Positions 1 to 6,825 of a stretch of DNA of 13,386 nt are shown piece after piece. The notes under the pieces are model-generated. The model was not told the origin of the DNA, did not search any database, and was given only the letters and a program-made list of their open reading frames with translations. A program made the translations under genes and the position numbers. The first letter of the stretch is position 1. Each line of letters opens with the position of its first letter. This DNA comes from Spirochaetaceae bacterium (GTDB lineage: Bacteria > Spirochaetota > Spirochaetia > DSM-27196 > SKKC01), in assembly GCA_003552745.1 (NCBI GenBank), contig PUOG01000096.1:1-13386 (forward strand). The letters run 5' to 3'.

Positions 1-850
1 GCACGAGCATGCGGTTTTCCCGATAGCTGATCGCCGCGTAGTTCTCCATCGCACCGAAAGCGAAATCGGGGCATGCGATCAGGTCCATCTTGCCGATCGG
101 AAAGTCGATACCGGTGTACTGCTCGCCGTAGCGCAGCGACTCCTTCGCGTACTCGACCGCCTGCCGGCCGTAGCGCGCCTGCCCGGGTCGAGCCGCGGCG
201 CGTACCGGAATCCGTCCCGATGCATCCTCATAGAACTCGAACGGGCCGACGCCGAAGAAAAGCAGATAGGTCGACATCGGCGGGGTCGTCTCGAATCGAA
301 CGAGGCGCACTTTCTTCTCCGAAGATGATGATGATGAACGGTCTTCCTGGGCGAGCTCGCGCTCCCACGCGATCGGTGTGTTCGCAATGCCGACGCTATC
401 CGAGTCGAGGACGAACTCGACATCGAAGCGCGCCTTCGCCGCCGGCCGGTCGACGCACGGGAATGCCCGCCGTGCATCGGTCTCTTCGAACTGCGTCACC
501 GCCATATGCCGTGTCTCTCCGTTGTCGGCGAATGCCGCGCGGTAGAATCCGGCGAGCTTGTCGTTGTGCCGGCCGGTGTAGTCGATGGCGATGCGCACTC
601 TTCCGGTCAGAGTACGCGGCAGTGTGAGGGTGAGCCGCTGCTCCTCCTCGTCGGCTGCAACCGTAACGGCGAGCGGCTCATCATCATCGAACACTTCCGC
701 CCAGTGAATCTCCAGCTCGAGTGAATCGAGCGAAATGGTGTCAGTCGGCTCATCGAGCGTCCCAATTATCTCGGTGTGCCCGGCGAAAACGAAGTGCTCG
801 AGGTCGGGCGTGAAACGCAGCAGATAGTGTTCGGGGGTGAATGTCGCCAT
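1..850 (-). CDS. M1 family zinc aminopeptidase, N-terminal part (partial, runs off left edge)
   Basis: Reading down from ATG at 850 gives 283 open codons with no stop before the window edge. The protein opens with the beta-rich domain typical of M1 aminopeptidases (MATFTPEHYLLRF). It has the family signature TQFEETDARRAFPC near residue 120 and the substrate-binding GAMEN motif at residues 266-270, followed by YAAISYRE. The zinc motif HExxH plus distal Glu would lie about 30 residues further on, outside the window, so catalytic competence cannot be judged. These enzymes remove N-terminal residues from peptides, usually in the cytoplasm when, as here, no signal peptide is present. The usual FDEP after the signature reads VDRP. 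A six-serine run lies in an EDRSSSSSSEKK insertion around residues 170-181, probably a surface loop. No Shine-Dalgarno sequence precedes the ATG. The gene is divergent from the NikR-like gene. Family call is firm; subfamily is not assigned. Confidence 0.93.
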   Translation of the reverse strand, partial: MATFTPEHYLLRFTPDLEHFVFAGHTEIIGTLDEPTDTISLDSLELEIHWAEVFDDDEPLAVTVAADEEEQRLTLTLPRTLTGRVRIAIDYTGRHNDKLAGFYRAAFADNGETRHMAVTQFEETDARRAFPCVDRPAAKARFDVEFVLDSDSVGIANTPIAWERELAQEDRSSSSSSEKKVRLVRFETTPPMSTYLLFFGVGPFEFYEDASGRIPVRAAARPGQARYGRQAVEYAKESLRYGEQYTGIDFPIGKMDLIACPDFAFGAMENYAAISYRENRMLV

Positions 851-857
851 GATCGCG

Positions 858-886
858 AGGGTATGCGCCCGGCTCCGAGTTGTCAA
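858..886 (-). promoter_or_regulatory. Possible sigma-70 promoter for the aminopeptidase gene
   Basis: On the minus strand a perfect TTGACA lies at 886-881. A 17-base spacer separates it from TACCCT at 863-858, which matches three of six bases of the -10 consensus. Transcription would begin at about 850-852, almost on the ATG at 850. That fits the absence of a Shine-Dalgarno sequence and would make the mRNA leaderless. The -35 box is seen directly; the promoter role is inferred, and the weak -10 keeps confidence low. Confidence 0.3.
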
Positions 887-912
887 AGACGAAGATCGGT
901 GAAGTGAAGACG

Positions 913-940
913 GTGGCACAATCGACAATATTCGTGTTAC
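913..940. promoter_or_regulatory. Candidate NikR-type operator upstream of the metal operon
   Basis: GTGGCAC (913-919) and GTGTTAC (934-940) form an imperfect inverted repeat (GTGGCAC against GTAACAC, 5 of 7 matching). The whole element is 28 bp, the same overall length as the E. coli NikR operator GTATGA-N16-TCATAC. GTGTTAC is also, from memory, the left half of a NikR motif proposed for delta-proteobacteria (GTGTTAC, 13-14 bases, GTAACAC). In that orientation its partner would be ATGACCC at 954-960, only 4 of 7, on the start codon. Position and length fit autoregulation of the gene that starts at 954. Binding is inferred. Confidence 0.35.
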
Positions 941-953
941 GATCGCCGGCGAG

Positions 954-1364
954 ATGACCCGATTCGGAGTTTCGATGGAACAGCCGCTCGTCGATCTGCT
1001 CGACGAGTTCGTCGAACGGGAGGAGTTTCCCAACCGCTCGGAGGCGATTCGCTCGCTCGTACGCGACGCACTCGTTCGCTCCGCCGAGGGTGACGACGAT
1101 CGTACGGTAGCCGGAGTGATAACGCTCATCTACAAGTACGGGCGCTCGCTCCCGCGGGTGGCCACCGATGCGTATCCTTCGATCCACATCGCCTCGAACC
1201 TGCAGCTGCATCTGTCGGGCAATGTCTGCATTAAGGTCATCGTCGTTCAGGGAAGCGCCGGCGAAGTACACGGCTGGGCATCGCATCTCGTTTCGGCGAA
1301 AGGGGTGCTCGGGCGATTGAACCTGGTCGCAAGCGATGAGATCTACCGGGAGATCGGCGCGTGA
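954..1364 (+). CDS. NikR-like metal-responsive ribbon-helix-helix regulator with altered ligand set
   Basis: The 136-residue protein matches the NikR family in length and layout. An N-terminal ribbon-helix-helix DNA-binding domain (about residues 1-45, RFGVSME strand, then FPNRSEAIRSLVRDAL) is followed by an ACT-like regulatory domain (about 52-130, VAGVITLIY to VIVVQGSAGEV). Aligned by eye to E. coli NikR, the nickel ligands H89 and C95 are kept as H86 and C92. H87 is replaced by Gln84, and the position of H76 falls on Ala73 with no histidine within three residues. The classical square-planar nickel site is therefore half missing, so another metal, another geometry or loss of metal control are all possible. 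The start at 954 matches the usual NikR N-terminus, though only a weak GGCGAG precedes it. The stop overlaps the GTG of the ATPase gene, so it is first in the operon and probably controls it. Confidence 0.88.
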   Translation: MTRFGVSMEQPLVDLLDEFVEREEFPNRSEAIRSLVRDALVRSAEGDDDRTVAGVITLIYKYGRSLPRVATDAYPSIHIASNLQLHLSGNVCIKVIVVQGSAGEVHGWASHLVSAKGVLGRLNLVASDEIYREIGA

Positions 1365-2143
1365 GCGGTTCATCAGGCGGGATTGCAGCGACGGCTCCCG
1401 TCACGCGGCCGGTACTCGAGCTCGTCGGAGTTCGGGTTGGCTACGGCGACACACCGGTAGTCGAAGGAGTGAGTCTGCGAATGGAGGCGGGCGAGTTTCT
1501 TCTGCTCCAGGGCGATAACGGCGCGGGAAAGTCCACCGTTCTCAAAACGGTCCTTGGTCTGCTGCGCCCGACTGCCGGTGACGTGAACGTTTTCGGTCTG
1601 TCTTTGACCGGCGTAGGAGCAAGTTCGCGTGCCCGGGCGGTGCGCCGTCGAATCGGCTACCTGGCGCAGATCCACGATCCACCGGCGCTGCCGATGACCG
1701 TCGCCGAGGCGGTGCTGCTCGGAAGGTGGGGCAGCTCGTTCGGCGTAACCAGGCGCCCGCGAGCGGCCGATCGCTGTGCCGCCGCCCGCGCGCTCGAACA
1801 GGTCGGGATGAGCGATCTCGCTCGCCGAGACGTTCGCGCGCTTTCCGGCGGGCAGCGGCAAAGGGTTGCCCTCGCCGGCGCTCTCGCTCGCGAGCCGCAG
1901 CTGCTGCTTATGGATGAGCCGACCACACATCTCGACGTGGAGGCACAGGCCGACCTCGGCCGGCGAATCGTGGCTCTCAACCGGGAGCACGGCATCTCGG
2001 TGCTGCTCGTTTCTCACGGCAACTTTGCCGAGTCGGCTGCGGATCGGGTTGTGCGCCTGTCGGGCGGCCGGGTAGTTGCTGGCGATCCGGCGGTCGCACC
2101 GGCCGCCGGAGCGACTCCCGACCAGGAGCCGACTCGTGAGTGA
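1361..2143 (+). CDS. Metal ABC transporter ATP-binding protein (ZnuC/TroB type)
   Basis: This is the ATPase that powers uptake through the adjacent permease at the inner face of the membrane. The 260-residue protein has every hallmark of an ABC nucleotide-binding domain: Walker A GDNGAGKST (51-59), a Q-loop in GYLAQ, signature LSGGQRQ (161-167), Walker B LLLMDEP (181-187) with the catalytic Glu, a D-loop after it, and the switch His at 219. The order and the TVAEAVLLGR stretch after the Q-loop resemble metal-type (ZnuC, TroB) ATPases. GTG at 1361 is chosen because it overlaps the regulator stop and is preceded by GGGAG at 1348-1352, eight bases away. Translational coupling to the regulator is likely. 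The proline- and alanine-rich C-terminus after about residue 245 is poorly conserved in such proteins and overlaps the permease start. Confidence 0.93.
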   Translation: MSGSSGGIAATAPVTRPVLELVGVRVGYGDTPVVEGVSLRMEAGEFLLLQGDNGAGKSTVLKTVLGLLRPTAGDVNVFGLSLTGVGASSRARAVRRRIGYLAQIHDPPALPMTVAEAVLLGRWGSSFGVTRRPRAADRCAAARALEQVGMSDLARRDVRALSGGQRQRVALAGALAREPQLLLMDEPTTHLDVEAQADLGRRIVALNREHGISVLLVSHGNFAESAADRVVRLSGGRVVAGDPAVAPAAGATPDQEPTRE

Positions 2144-2948
2144 GCTTATGAGCCTTCTGTCCATTCCGGTCATCCGCAACGCGTTGATCGGAATGGTGTT
2201 CGCCGGCGCCACGTTGAGCCTGCTCGGCGTAGTCGTGGTCTCACTGCACCTGCAGGTCATGAGATTCATGCTGATGCATGTCGGTCTGCTCGGCGCTGCG
2301 GCGGCAATCGCGATCGGCGCTTCGGCGAGCGCCGGGGCGTTCGCGCTCGTACCGGTCGCCTCGATTCTGCTCGGACTCTTCGGGAAGGGGCGTACTACTT
2401 CGGCGAGTGCGGCGGGCGGGTTGTTCATGACCGGCTCGCTCGCCGGGGCGTTCATCCTTCTGTCGCGCGCCGGAGTCCCCGCGATGGATGTTTTCGCGGT
2501 ATTCGCCGGCAATATCCTCATGCTTCGCAGTGCCGATCTCGTTGCCGTGATCGTGCTCGGAGCGATCATCGTCGCCGCCTTTTTTCTCTTCTACCGGGAG
2601 ATCCAGCTCGTCCTCTACGACTCCGAACGGGCGCAGGCGCTCGGCGTGCCCGTTCGGGCGGTAATCCTCGGGCTCTTCCTGCTGCTCGGAGCGGGAATCG
2701 CCGCGGCACTGCGACTGGTCGGCGCGCTCCTGGTAGATGCGATCATCCTGCTACCGGCGGTCGGAGCGTTGCGCTTTGCGCGTGGACTCGGTTCGGCGCT
2801 CCTTCTCTCGTCGGCGTTCGGAGTGGCCGGAACGTTCGGTGGATTTCTCCTGGCCGTCTACTTCGATCTGCCGATCGGCGCGAGCGCCGCTGCGGTCGCC
2901 AGTGCGCTGCTCGGCGTAACCGCGCTCATCTCACCACGAACCGGATAA
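2136..2948 (+). CDS. Metal ABC transporter permease, ABC-3 family (ZnuB/TroC type)
   Basis: This is an integral membrane subunit forming the metal channel, about 270 residues with eight or nine hydrophobic segments. Family features include LRLVGALLVDAIILLPAVGALRFAR in the second half (compare the MKFVGALIITSLLIIPAA region of E. coli ZnuB) and a final YFDLPIGASAAAVASALL segment. The usual D/S-x-x-x-H-x-x-L-x-G stretch near the N-terminus appears as MLMHVGLLGA, with the His kept. GTG at 2136 is chosen because AGGAG at 2123-2127 precedes it by eight bases and it overlaps the ATPase stop. ATG at 2148 is an alternative giving four residues fewer. An upstream in-frame ATG at 2076 lies deep inside the ATPase gene and is unlikely. 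It sits between the ATPase and the binding-protein gene in one transcript. Confidence 0.9.
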   Translation: MSELMSLLSIPVIRNALIGMVFAGATLSLLGVVVVSLHLQVMRFMLMHVGLLGAAAAIAIGASASAGAFALVPVASILLGLFGKGRTTSASAAGGLFMTGSLAGAFILLSRAGVPAMDVFAVFAGNILMLRSADLVAVIVLGAIIVAAFFLFYREIQLVLYDSERAQALGVPVRAVILGLFLLLGAGIAAALRLVGALLVDAIILLPAVGALRFARGLGSALLLSSAFGVAGTFGGFLLAVYFDLPIGASAAAVASALLGVTALISPRTG

Positions 2949-2966
2949 CCGTGAATGGAGGATTAC

Positions 2967-3737
2967 ATGAATAGGGTTAGAATGATGATGACACGTTCGA
3001 CCGCTGTGCTGATCGCAGCGGCTATTGTCCTGTTGCTGCCGGCGGTCGCGGTCTTCGGAGATACACCGAGGGTCACCGCCTCGACTGCGTGGACGGGAGC
3101 GCTGGCGGAAGCGGCCGGAGCCGATGTCGATGTGCTCGCCGGTTTCGAGTTGCGCCACCCCCCGGAGTACGACTTCAGTCCGCGCGATGTACAGCGAGCG
3201 GTGGAGGCCGATTTCATCGTGTGGGGCGGCTACGAGGGGTTTATCTCCGATCTGGTAGAGGCCGCCGAGATCCCGGAAGAGCGGGTCGTGCAGGTCCACA
3301 CCAACAACGCACCGCCGTTGATACTCGAGGCGGTTCGCTCGCTCGCCGAACGTTTCGGCACCATGGAAGCGTACGACGCGTTTGCCGCCGAGCTCGAGGC
3401 GAAGACCGAGTCTCTGCTGGAGGGTGCCGAGGCTGTCGAGGTCGGATCGGTGCGCGTGGCGGTGAACGGGTTTTACGAGCCGCTTATCGAATGGCTTGGG
3501 TACGACATCGTTGCAGTCTTTGGTCCGGGCGAACCGACGACCGGCACGATCGCCGAAGTCGAGCGCCAGGAGCCCGATCTGATCGTGGACAATTGGCATG
3601 TGCCGCTCGGCGAGCCGTTTGATACAGGGGAGCGGGAGTACGTCCAACTGATCAACTTCCCCGGCCACGACGGAACCCGTGATCTCATCGATGTGCTCGA
3701 GTTCTATCAACGCACACTCGGGTTGGAAACGCGATAA
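2967..3737 (+). CDS. Short TroA/ZnuA-like metal-binding protein of ABC transporter
   Basis: This is the exported binding protein expected to deliver metal to the permease. A basic N-terminus and hydrophobic stretch (residues 12-28) form a Sec signal, with cleavage likely near AVAVFG|DT; there is no lipobox Cys. The mature part follows the cluster 9 fold pattern: VTASTAW, HPPEYDFSPRDVQRAVEADFIVWGG (64-88), and a helical backbone from about 115 to 150. At 256 residues it is shorter than usual ZnuA/PsaA proteins (about 290-310). Aligned with ZnuA, the first ligand His of the P-H-D-Y motif is Pro66, with His64 two residues earlier. The PHVWLDP-type second-ligand motif and the usual third His are not recognisable. 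Other histidines that could coordinate metal are H111, H211 and H234. The start at 2967 has GGAGG five bases upstream; ATG at 2955 is less likely. Confidence 0.85.
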   Translation: MNRVRMMMTRSTAVLIAAAIVLLLPAVAVFGDTPRVTASTAWTGALAEAAGADVDVLAGFELRHPPEYDFSPRDVQRAVEADFIVWGGYEGFISDLVEAAEIPEERVVQVHTNNAPPLILEAVRSLAERFGTMEAYDAFAAELEAKTESLLEGAEAVEVGSVRVAVNGFYEPLIEWLGYDIVAVFGPGEPTTGTIAEVERQEPDLIVDNWHVPLGEPFDTGEREYVQLINFPGHDGTRDLIDVLEFYQRTLGLETR

Positions 3738-3790
3738 GAAGCGGTGTGACTCGCCGGCGCTACCCGCCCTCGACCGGCTAATGTGGCGCT

Positions 3791-4629
3791 ATGAGAGGCG
3801 CCCGCAGCGCGCGTCTGACGGTCGATGGCGAGCCGATTGCGGCTGCCGGTGTGCCCGGCGCCGACCGACCGATCTTCGAACGGTGGACCCGCTTCGACCG
3901 CGAGTTCGCGTTCTTCCTGATCGGCGCGCTGTTAATCATGGGACTCTACCATTTTGGTCTCTACACCTTCGGTGTCAGCCGGCGGGCGGCGCTCCTTTTC
4001 GGTTGCACAACGATAGTAATGGCGCTACGAACCGCGATCGTTGCGCCGACCTACATACTCCGTTCCGAGAGTGTGTGGCAGTTCGAGCTGCTGGTGACTA
4101 TCGAGTACCTTACGATGATCGTCGGTGTTCTGCTGTTCGCCTTGTATATCGGTGAGCTCTTTTCGCAGGAGCGCACACGACGGGTCGTGCGCGCGGCGGC
4201 ACCACGTTGAGCCTGCTGATGTTCGATATCGACTACTTCAAGCAATTCAACGACAATTATGGACACCAGGCCGGTGACCGCGTACTCGCGGAGGTCGCGA
4301 GCGTAAGCCGAGAGCGGCTCGCGCGACCGGCCGACTTCATCGTCCGGTACGGAGGAGAGGAGTTTGCCGTCATCCTGCCGGAAACGACTCTGCGCGGCGC
4401 GCTGTACGTTGCGGAGCGGCTGCGGCAGGCGATCGCCGAATGTGCGATTCCTCACGACTATCGCGGCGCCGACGGCGGCAGCGGTGTCGTCTTCGTGACT
4501 GCGAGCTTCGGGGTTTCCTCAACCACTCCCGATCGAACCGAGACGCCTCAAGACCTTATCCACCGCGCCGATCAGGCGCTCTATCAGGCGAAGGCGCTCG
4601 GCCGCAATCGGGTCGGTTCGATGCGTTGA
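3791..4629 (+). pseudogene. Deletion-scarred 7TMR-DISM / GGDEF diguanylate cyclase
   Basis: Two adjoining reading frames are pieces of one membrane-bound cyclic-di-GMP synthase. The first (3791-4210) begins with what looks like the tail of an extracellular sensor, then gives about three membrane helices of a 7TMR-DISM domain (FFLIGALLIMGLYHFGLYTF onward, through IEYLTMIVGVLLFALYIGELF). It reads RRVVRA and then meets a stop. The second (about 4186-4629, another frame) starts inside a GGDEF domain: FDIDYFKQFNDNYGHQAGD, an inhibitory RxxD site (RPAD) five residues before the GGEEF active site, and a normal C-terminus through ADQALYQAK. Missing between them are the remaining helices, the linker and the DxLTGLxNRR opening of GGDEF. 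The join lies in the GC-rich word at about 4186-4197. A TTG at 4207 could in principle start the catalytic half alone, but it lacks its first helix. Probably non-functional, or an assembly artefact. Confidence 0.8.
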
Positions 4630-4664
4630 CAGCGGTCGATCGCTGGGCACAGACTGGGTGCACT

Positions 4665-5621
4665 ATGGAATACAGACTCCTTGGAACCACAGGATTAAAA
4701 GTGTCATCTCTCTGTATGGGGACAATGTCGTTCGGCAATCCGGCCGATGAAGAAACGTCGAAAGCGCTTTTTGCTCGAGCGCGCGATGCGGGAATCAACA
4801 CCTTTGACTGTGCGGACGTATACAACGCCGGCGAGGCCGAACGGATTCTCGGCCGGTGTATCGCGGATTGCCGCGACGAAGTCATCATCACTTCGAAAGT
4901 CTTCAACCCGATGTCCGGCGACATGAATGACAGAGGACTGTCGCGCCGTCACATCGTTTCCGCCGTCGATGCAAGCCTCAAACGGCTCGGAACCGACCGA
5001 ATCGATATCTACTACGCCCATCTCGACGACCAATCGGTTCGCCTCGAAAGCGTACTCCGTGCGTTCGACGATCTCGTGCGCGCGGGCAAGATCATCTATC
5101 CGGCGATAAGCAACTTCTCCGCATGGAGGACCGAAAAGGCGCTCGCCGTCGCTCGTGAGTACGGCTATGCCGCACCGGAGTGTATTCAGCCGATGTACAG
5201 CCTGGTCAAACGGCAGGCGGAGGTGGAGATTCTGCCGATGGCCGCCTCGGAGCAGCTCGGAGTCTTCCCGTACAGCCCTCTCGGTGGCGGACTACTCACC
5301 GGAAAGTACGTCGATGATTCGAAGAGTGCGAAGGGGCGTCTGACCGAGAACAAGATGTACGGCAAGCGATACGAGAACCCCGAGTACCATGAGGTTGCAG
5401 CCAGGCTGGTGAGCCATGCTCGAGAGCGCGGATACCATCCGGCGACGATCGCCGTAGCGTGGGTAATGAGCCATCCGGCGGTGACTGCGCCGCTTATCGG
5501 TGCGCGTGATGTCGAGCAGCTTGAACCGTCGCTTGCGGCCGCCGAAGTCCCAATGACCGCCGAGTGGCGGGAAGAGCTTTCGGCGTTCGGGCCTGCGCCG
5601 CCGGATGCGACCGATCGCTGA
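4665..5621 (+). CDS. Aldo/keto reductase family oxidoreductase
   Basis: This is a cytoplasmic NAD(P)H-dependent reductase of the large aldo/keto reductase superfamily (Tas/YajO/YqkF-like group), 318 residues and apparently complete. The catalytic tetrad can be read directly: Asp48 (FDCADVY), Tyr53, Lys78 (ITSKVF) and His119 (YYAHLDD). The C-terminal half keeps YSLVKRQAEVEILP, FPYSPLGGGLLTGKY and the coenzyme-phosphate region APLIGARDVEQLEPSL. The substrate cannot be predicted. ATG at 4665 matches the family start (YRLLGTTGLKVSSLCMGTM); the open frame extends upstream to 4440 only by overlapping the GGDEF remnant. No clear Shine-Dalgarno sequence is present, so expression may depend on readthrough from upstream. 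It is the only intact gene between two deletion-scarred neighbours. Confidence 0.93.
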   Translation: MEYRLLGTTGLKVSSLCMGTMSFGNPADEETSKALFARARDAGINTFDCADVYNAGEAERILGRCIADCRDEVIITSKVFNPMSGDMNDRGLSRRHIVSAVDASLKRLGTDRIDIYYAHLDDQSVRLESVLRAFDDLVRAGKIIYPAISNFSAWRTEKALAVAREYGYAAPECIQPMYSLVKRQAEVEILPMAASEQLGVFPYSPLGGGLLTGKYVDDSKSAKGRLTENKMYGKRYENPEYHEVAARLVSHARERGYHPATIAVAWVMSHPAVTAPLIGARDVEQLEPSLAAAEVPMTAEWREELSAFGPAPPDATDR

Positions 5622-5655
5622 TCCACCGGCGGACGCCTGAGGCAAGGATCGCAGA

Positions 5656-6451
5656 GTGGAAATCGTACGCTGGGGTATTCTCGGCTGCGGCGATGTTACC
5701 GAGAAGAAGAGCGGGCCCGGATTCCAGAAGGCGGAAGGCTCGCAGCTTGTAGCGGTCATGCGACGCGATGCTGCACGCGCGGAGGAGTATGCGCGCCGGT
5801 GTTCCGCTATTCGTCGCGTACTACCGGCGCGGTCTCGAGAAGTACGTCACCGCAAAACGCATGATCGAGGCCGACGAGATAGGTGAGGTGCGATTCGTTC
5901 GCGTCACCATGCACAGCACGCCCGATGTCGAGTCCGGGGCACGGGAGCGCGGCGAGTTGCCGTGGCGGTTGCGCCGCGAATCCTCCGGTGGCGGACTCGT
6001 GCGCGATGTCGGTTCGCACGGCCTCGACCTTCTCGACTTCTTCTTCGGACCGATCGCCGACGTTCACGGTTTCGCAACGAATCAGGCGGGTCTGTACGAT
6101 GTGGAGGACTCGGTCAGCGGAAGCTGGATTTTCGAATCAGGCATTCACGGAGTCGGAGTGTGGTGCTTCGTGGTGTACGACACCGATGACCGCATCGATA
6201 TCTACGGTACGAAGGGTAAGCTCAGCTTCTCCATTCTCGATGTCGGTGGTCCGGTCGAACTCGCCGCGAAGGGGAGGGAGCGGCGTTTCGACTTCCCCCC
6301 TCCCGATCATGTGCAGCAACCGCTCATTCAGAGCGTCGTCGATGAGTTGCGAGGTTCCGGGCGCTGTCCGAGCACCGGTGAGAGCGCTCTGCGAACCGAC
6401 TGGGTTCTCGACCGGCTTCGTGGACAGACTTGCCATAACTCAAGTGGGTGA
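5656..6451 (+). pseudogene. Gfo/Idh/MocA-family oxidoreductase with internal deletion and frameshift
   Basis: The gene starts at GTG 5656 with AAGGA seven bases upstream and encodes a Rossmann N-terminus (VRWGILGCGDVTEKKSGP, then LVAVMRRDAARAEEYARR). At about 5787-5802 the reading jumps to another frame (RAGVPLFVAYYRRGLEKY) and then runs through a normal C-terminal half: EIGEVRFVRV, GGGLVRDVGSHGLDLLDFFFGP and IYGTKGKLSF, ending near 6451. Family members normally have some 70-80 residues between these points, including the catalytic EKP motif of the dinucleotide domain. All of that is missing, so even a frameshift would not restore an enzyme. The join sits on TGCGCGCCGG, which encodes part of YARR in one frame and RAG in the other, as expected for a deletion between short direct repeats. 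The substrate is unknown; relatives act on sugars and inositols. Confidence 0.82.
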
Positions 6452-6553
6452 AACCATCATTCTTTGCATTCCACGGTAATATGACGAGTAACCGGCGGAC
6501 GGAACGTCGCATATCACTCTCATGATGGGTTACGATTCCGGCGGTGTTGAGCA

Positions 6554-6745
6554 ATGCAGGCTTTCTTTGGAGAGGGTCTCGGGCGCGTTGTGGTGATCAA
6601 CCTGCGCAGGGGAGAAAAGGTGCTTGAGAGCATTCGGGGGCAACCTGCCGAGATTCCGTTGGCCGAGATCACCGGGCTCTCGGTGAAACGGGCGAAGGAT
6701 GAGATCGGGATTGCCCGTCTTGTGACCACCGATGGTAACGGTTAA
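6554..6745 (+). pseudogene. Truncated PPC/DUF296-like protein (63 residues)
   Basis: This short open frame reads MQAFFGEGLGRVVVINLRRG, then EKVLESIRGQ, AEITGLSVKRAK and ARLVTTDGNG before a stop. The pattern of a strand, an arginine/glycine turn (LRRGEKVLESI), a helix and a Gly-Leu-Ser strand resembles the first half of the PPC (DUF296) domain. That domain is normally about 120-140 residues and binds metal or nucleic acid in some members. The second half, with its histidine motif and C-terminal strand, is absent, and no continuation is seen in any frame before 6826. No good Shine-Dalgarno sequence precedes the ATG. It lies between the oxidoreductase remnant and the RraA gene. It is likely a gene fragment; a genuine small protein is possible, and the family call itself is tentative. 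Confidence 0.45.
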
Positions 6746-6825
6746 GGACGTCTATCGGGTTGAGAATTGGCGCAGATTCCCTTGAAGTAACGTAGATCAA
6801 TAATCAAAGAGGAGATAATTGTGTT

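Noticed and set aside
1373..2569. Long minus-strand open frame (398 codons) opposite the ATPase and permease genes
   Set aside because: It lies antisense to two genes with complete ABC motifs, its translation is low-complexity and matches no family, and such shadows are expected in GC-rich DNA.
2955..2966. Earlier ATG for the metal-binding protein
   Set aside because: GGAGG at 2957-2961 lies downstream of it and is ideally spaced for ATG 2967, which also gives a normal signal peptide.
3738..3790. Rho-independent terminator after the metal operon
   Set aside because: Only a five-base GCCGG/CCGGC stem with a 16-base loop and no T run is found.
4175..4210. Programmed frameshift joining the two cyclase fragments
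   Set aside because: A frameshift alone could not supply the missing membrane helices and DxLTGLxNRR segment, so a deletion is required.
4440..4664. Upstream extension of the first aldo/keto reductase
   Set aside because: The extra residues overlap the GGDEF-coding frame and are Arg/Ser-rich; family homology begins exactly at ATG 4665.
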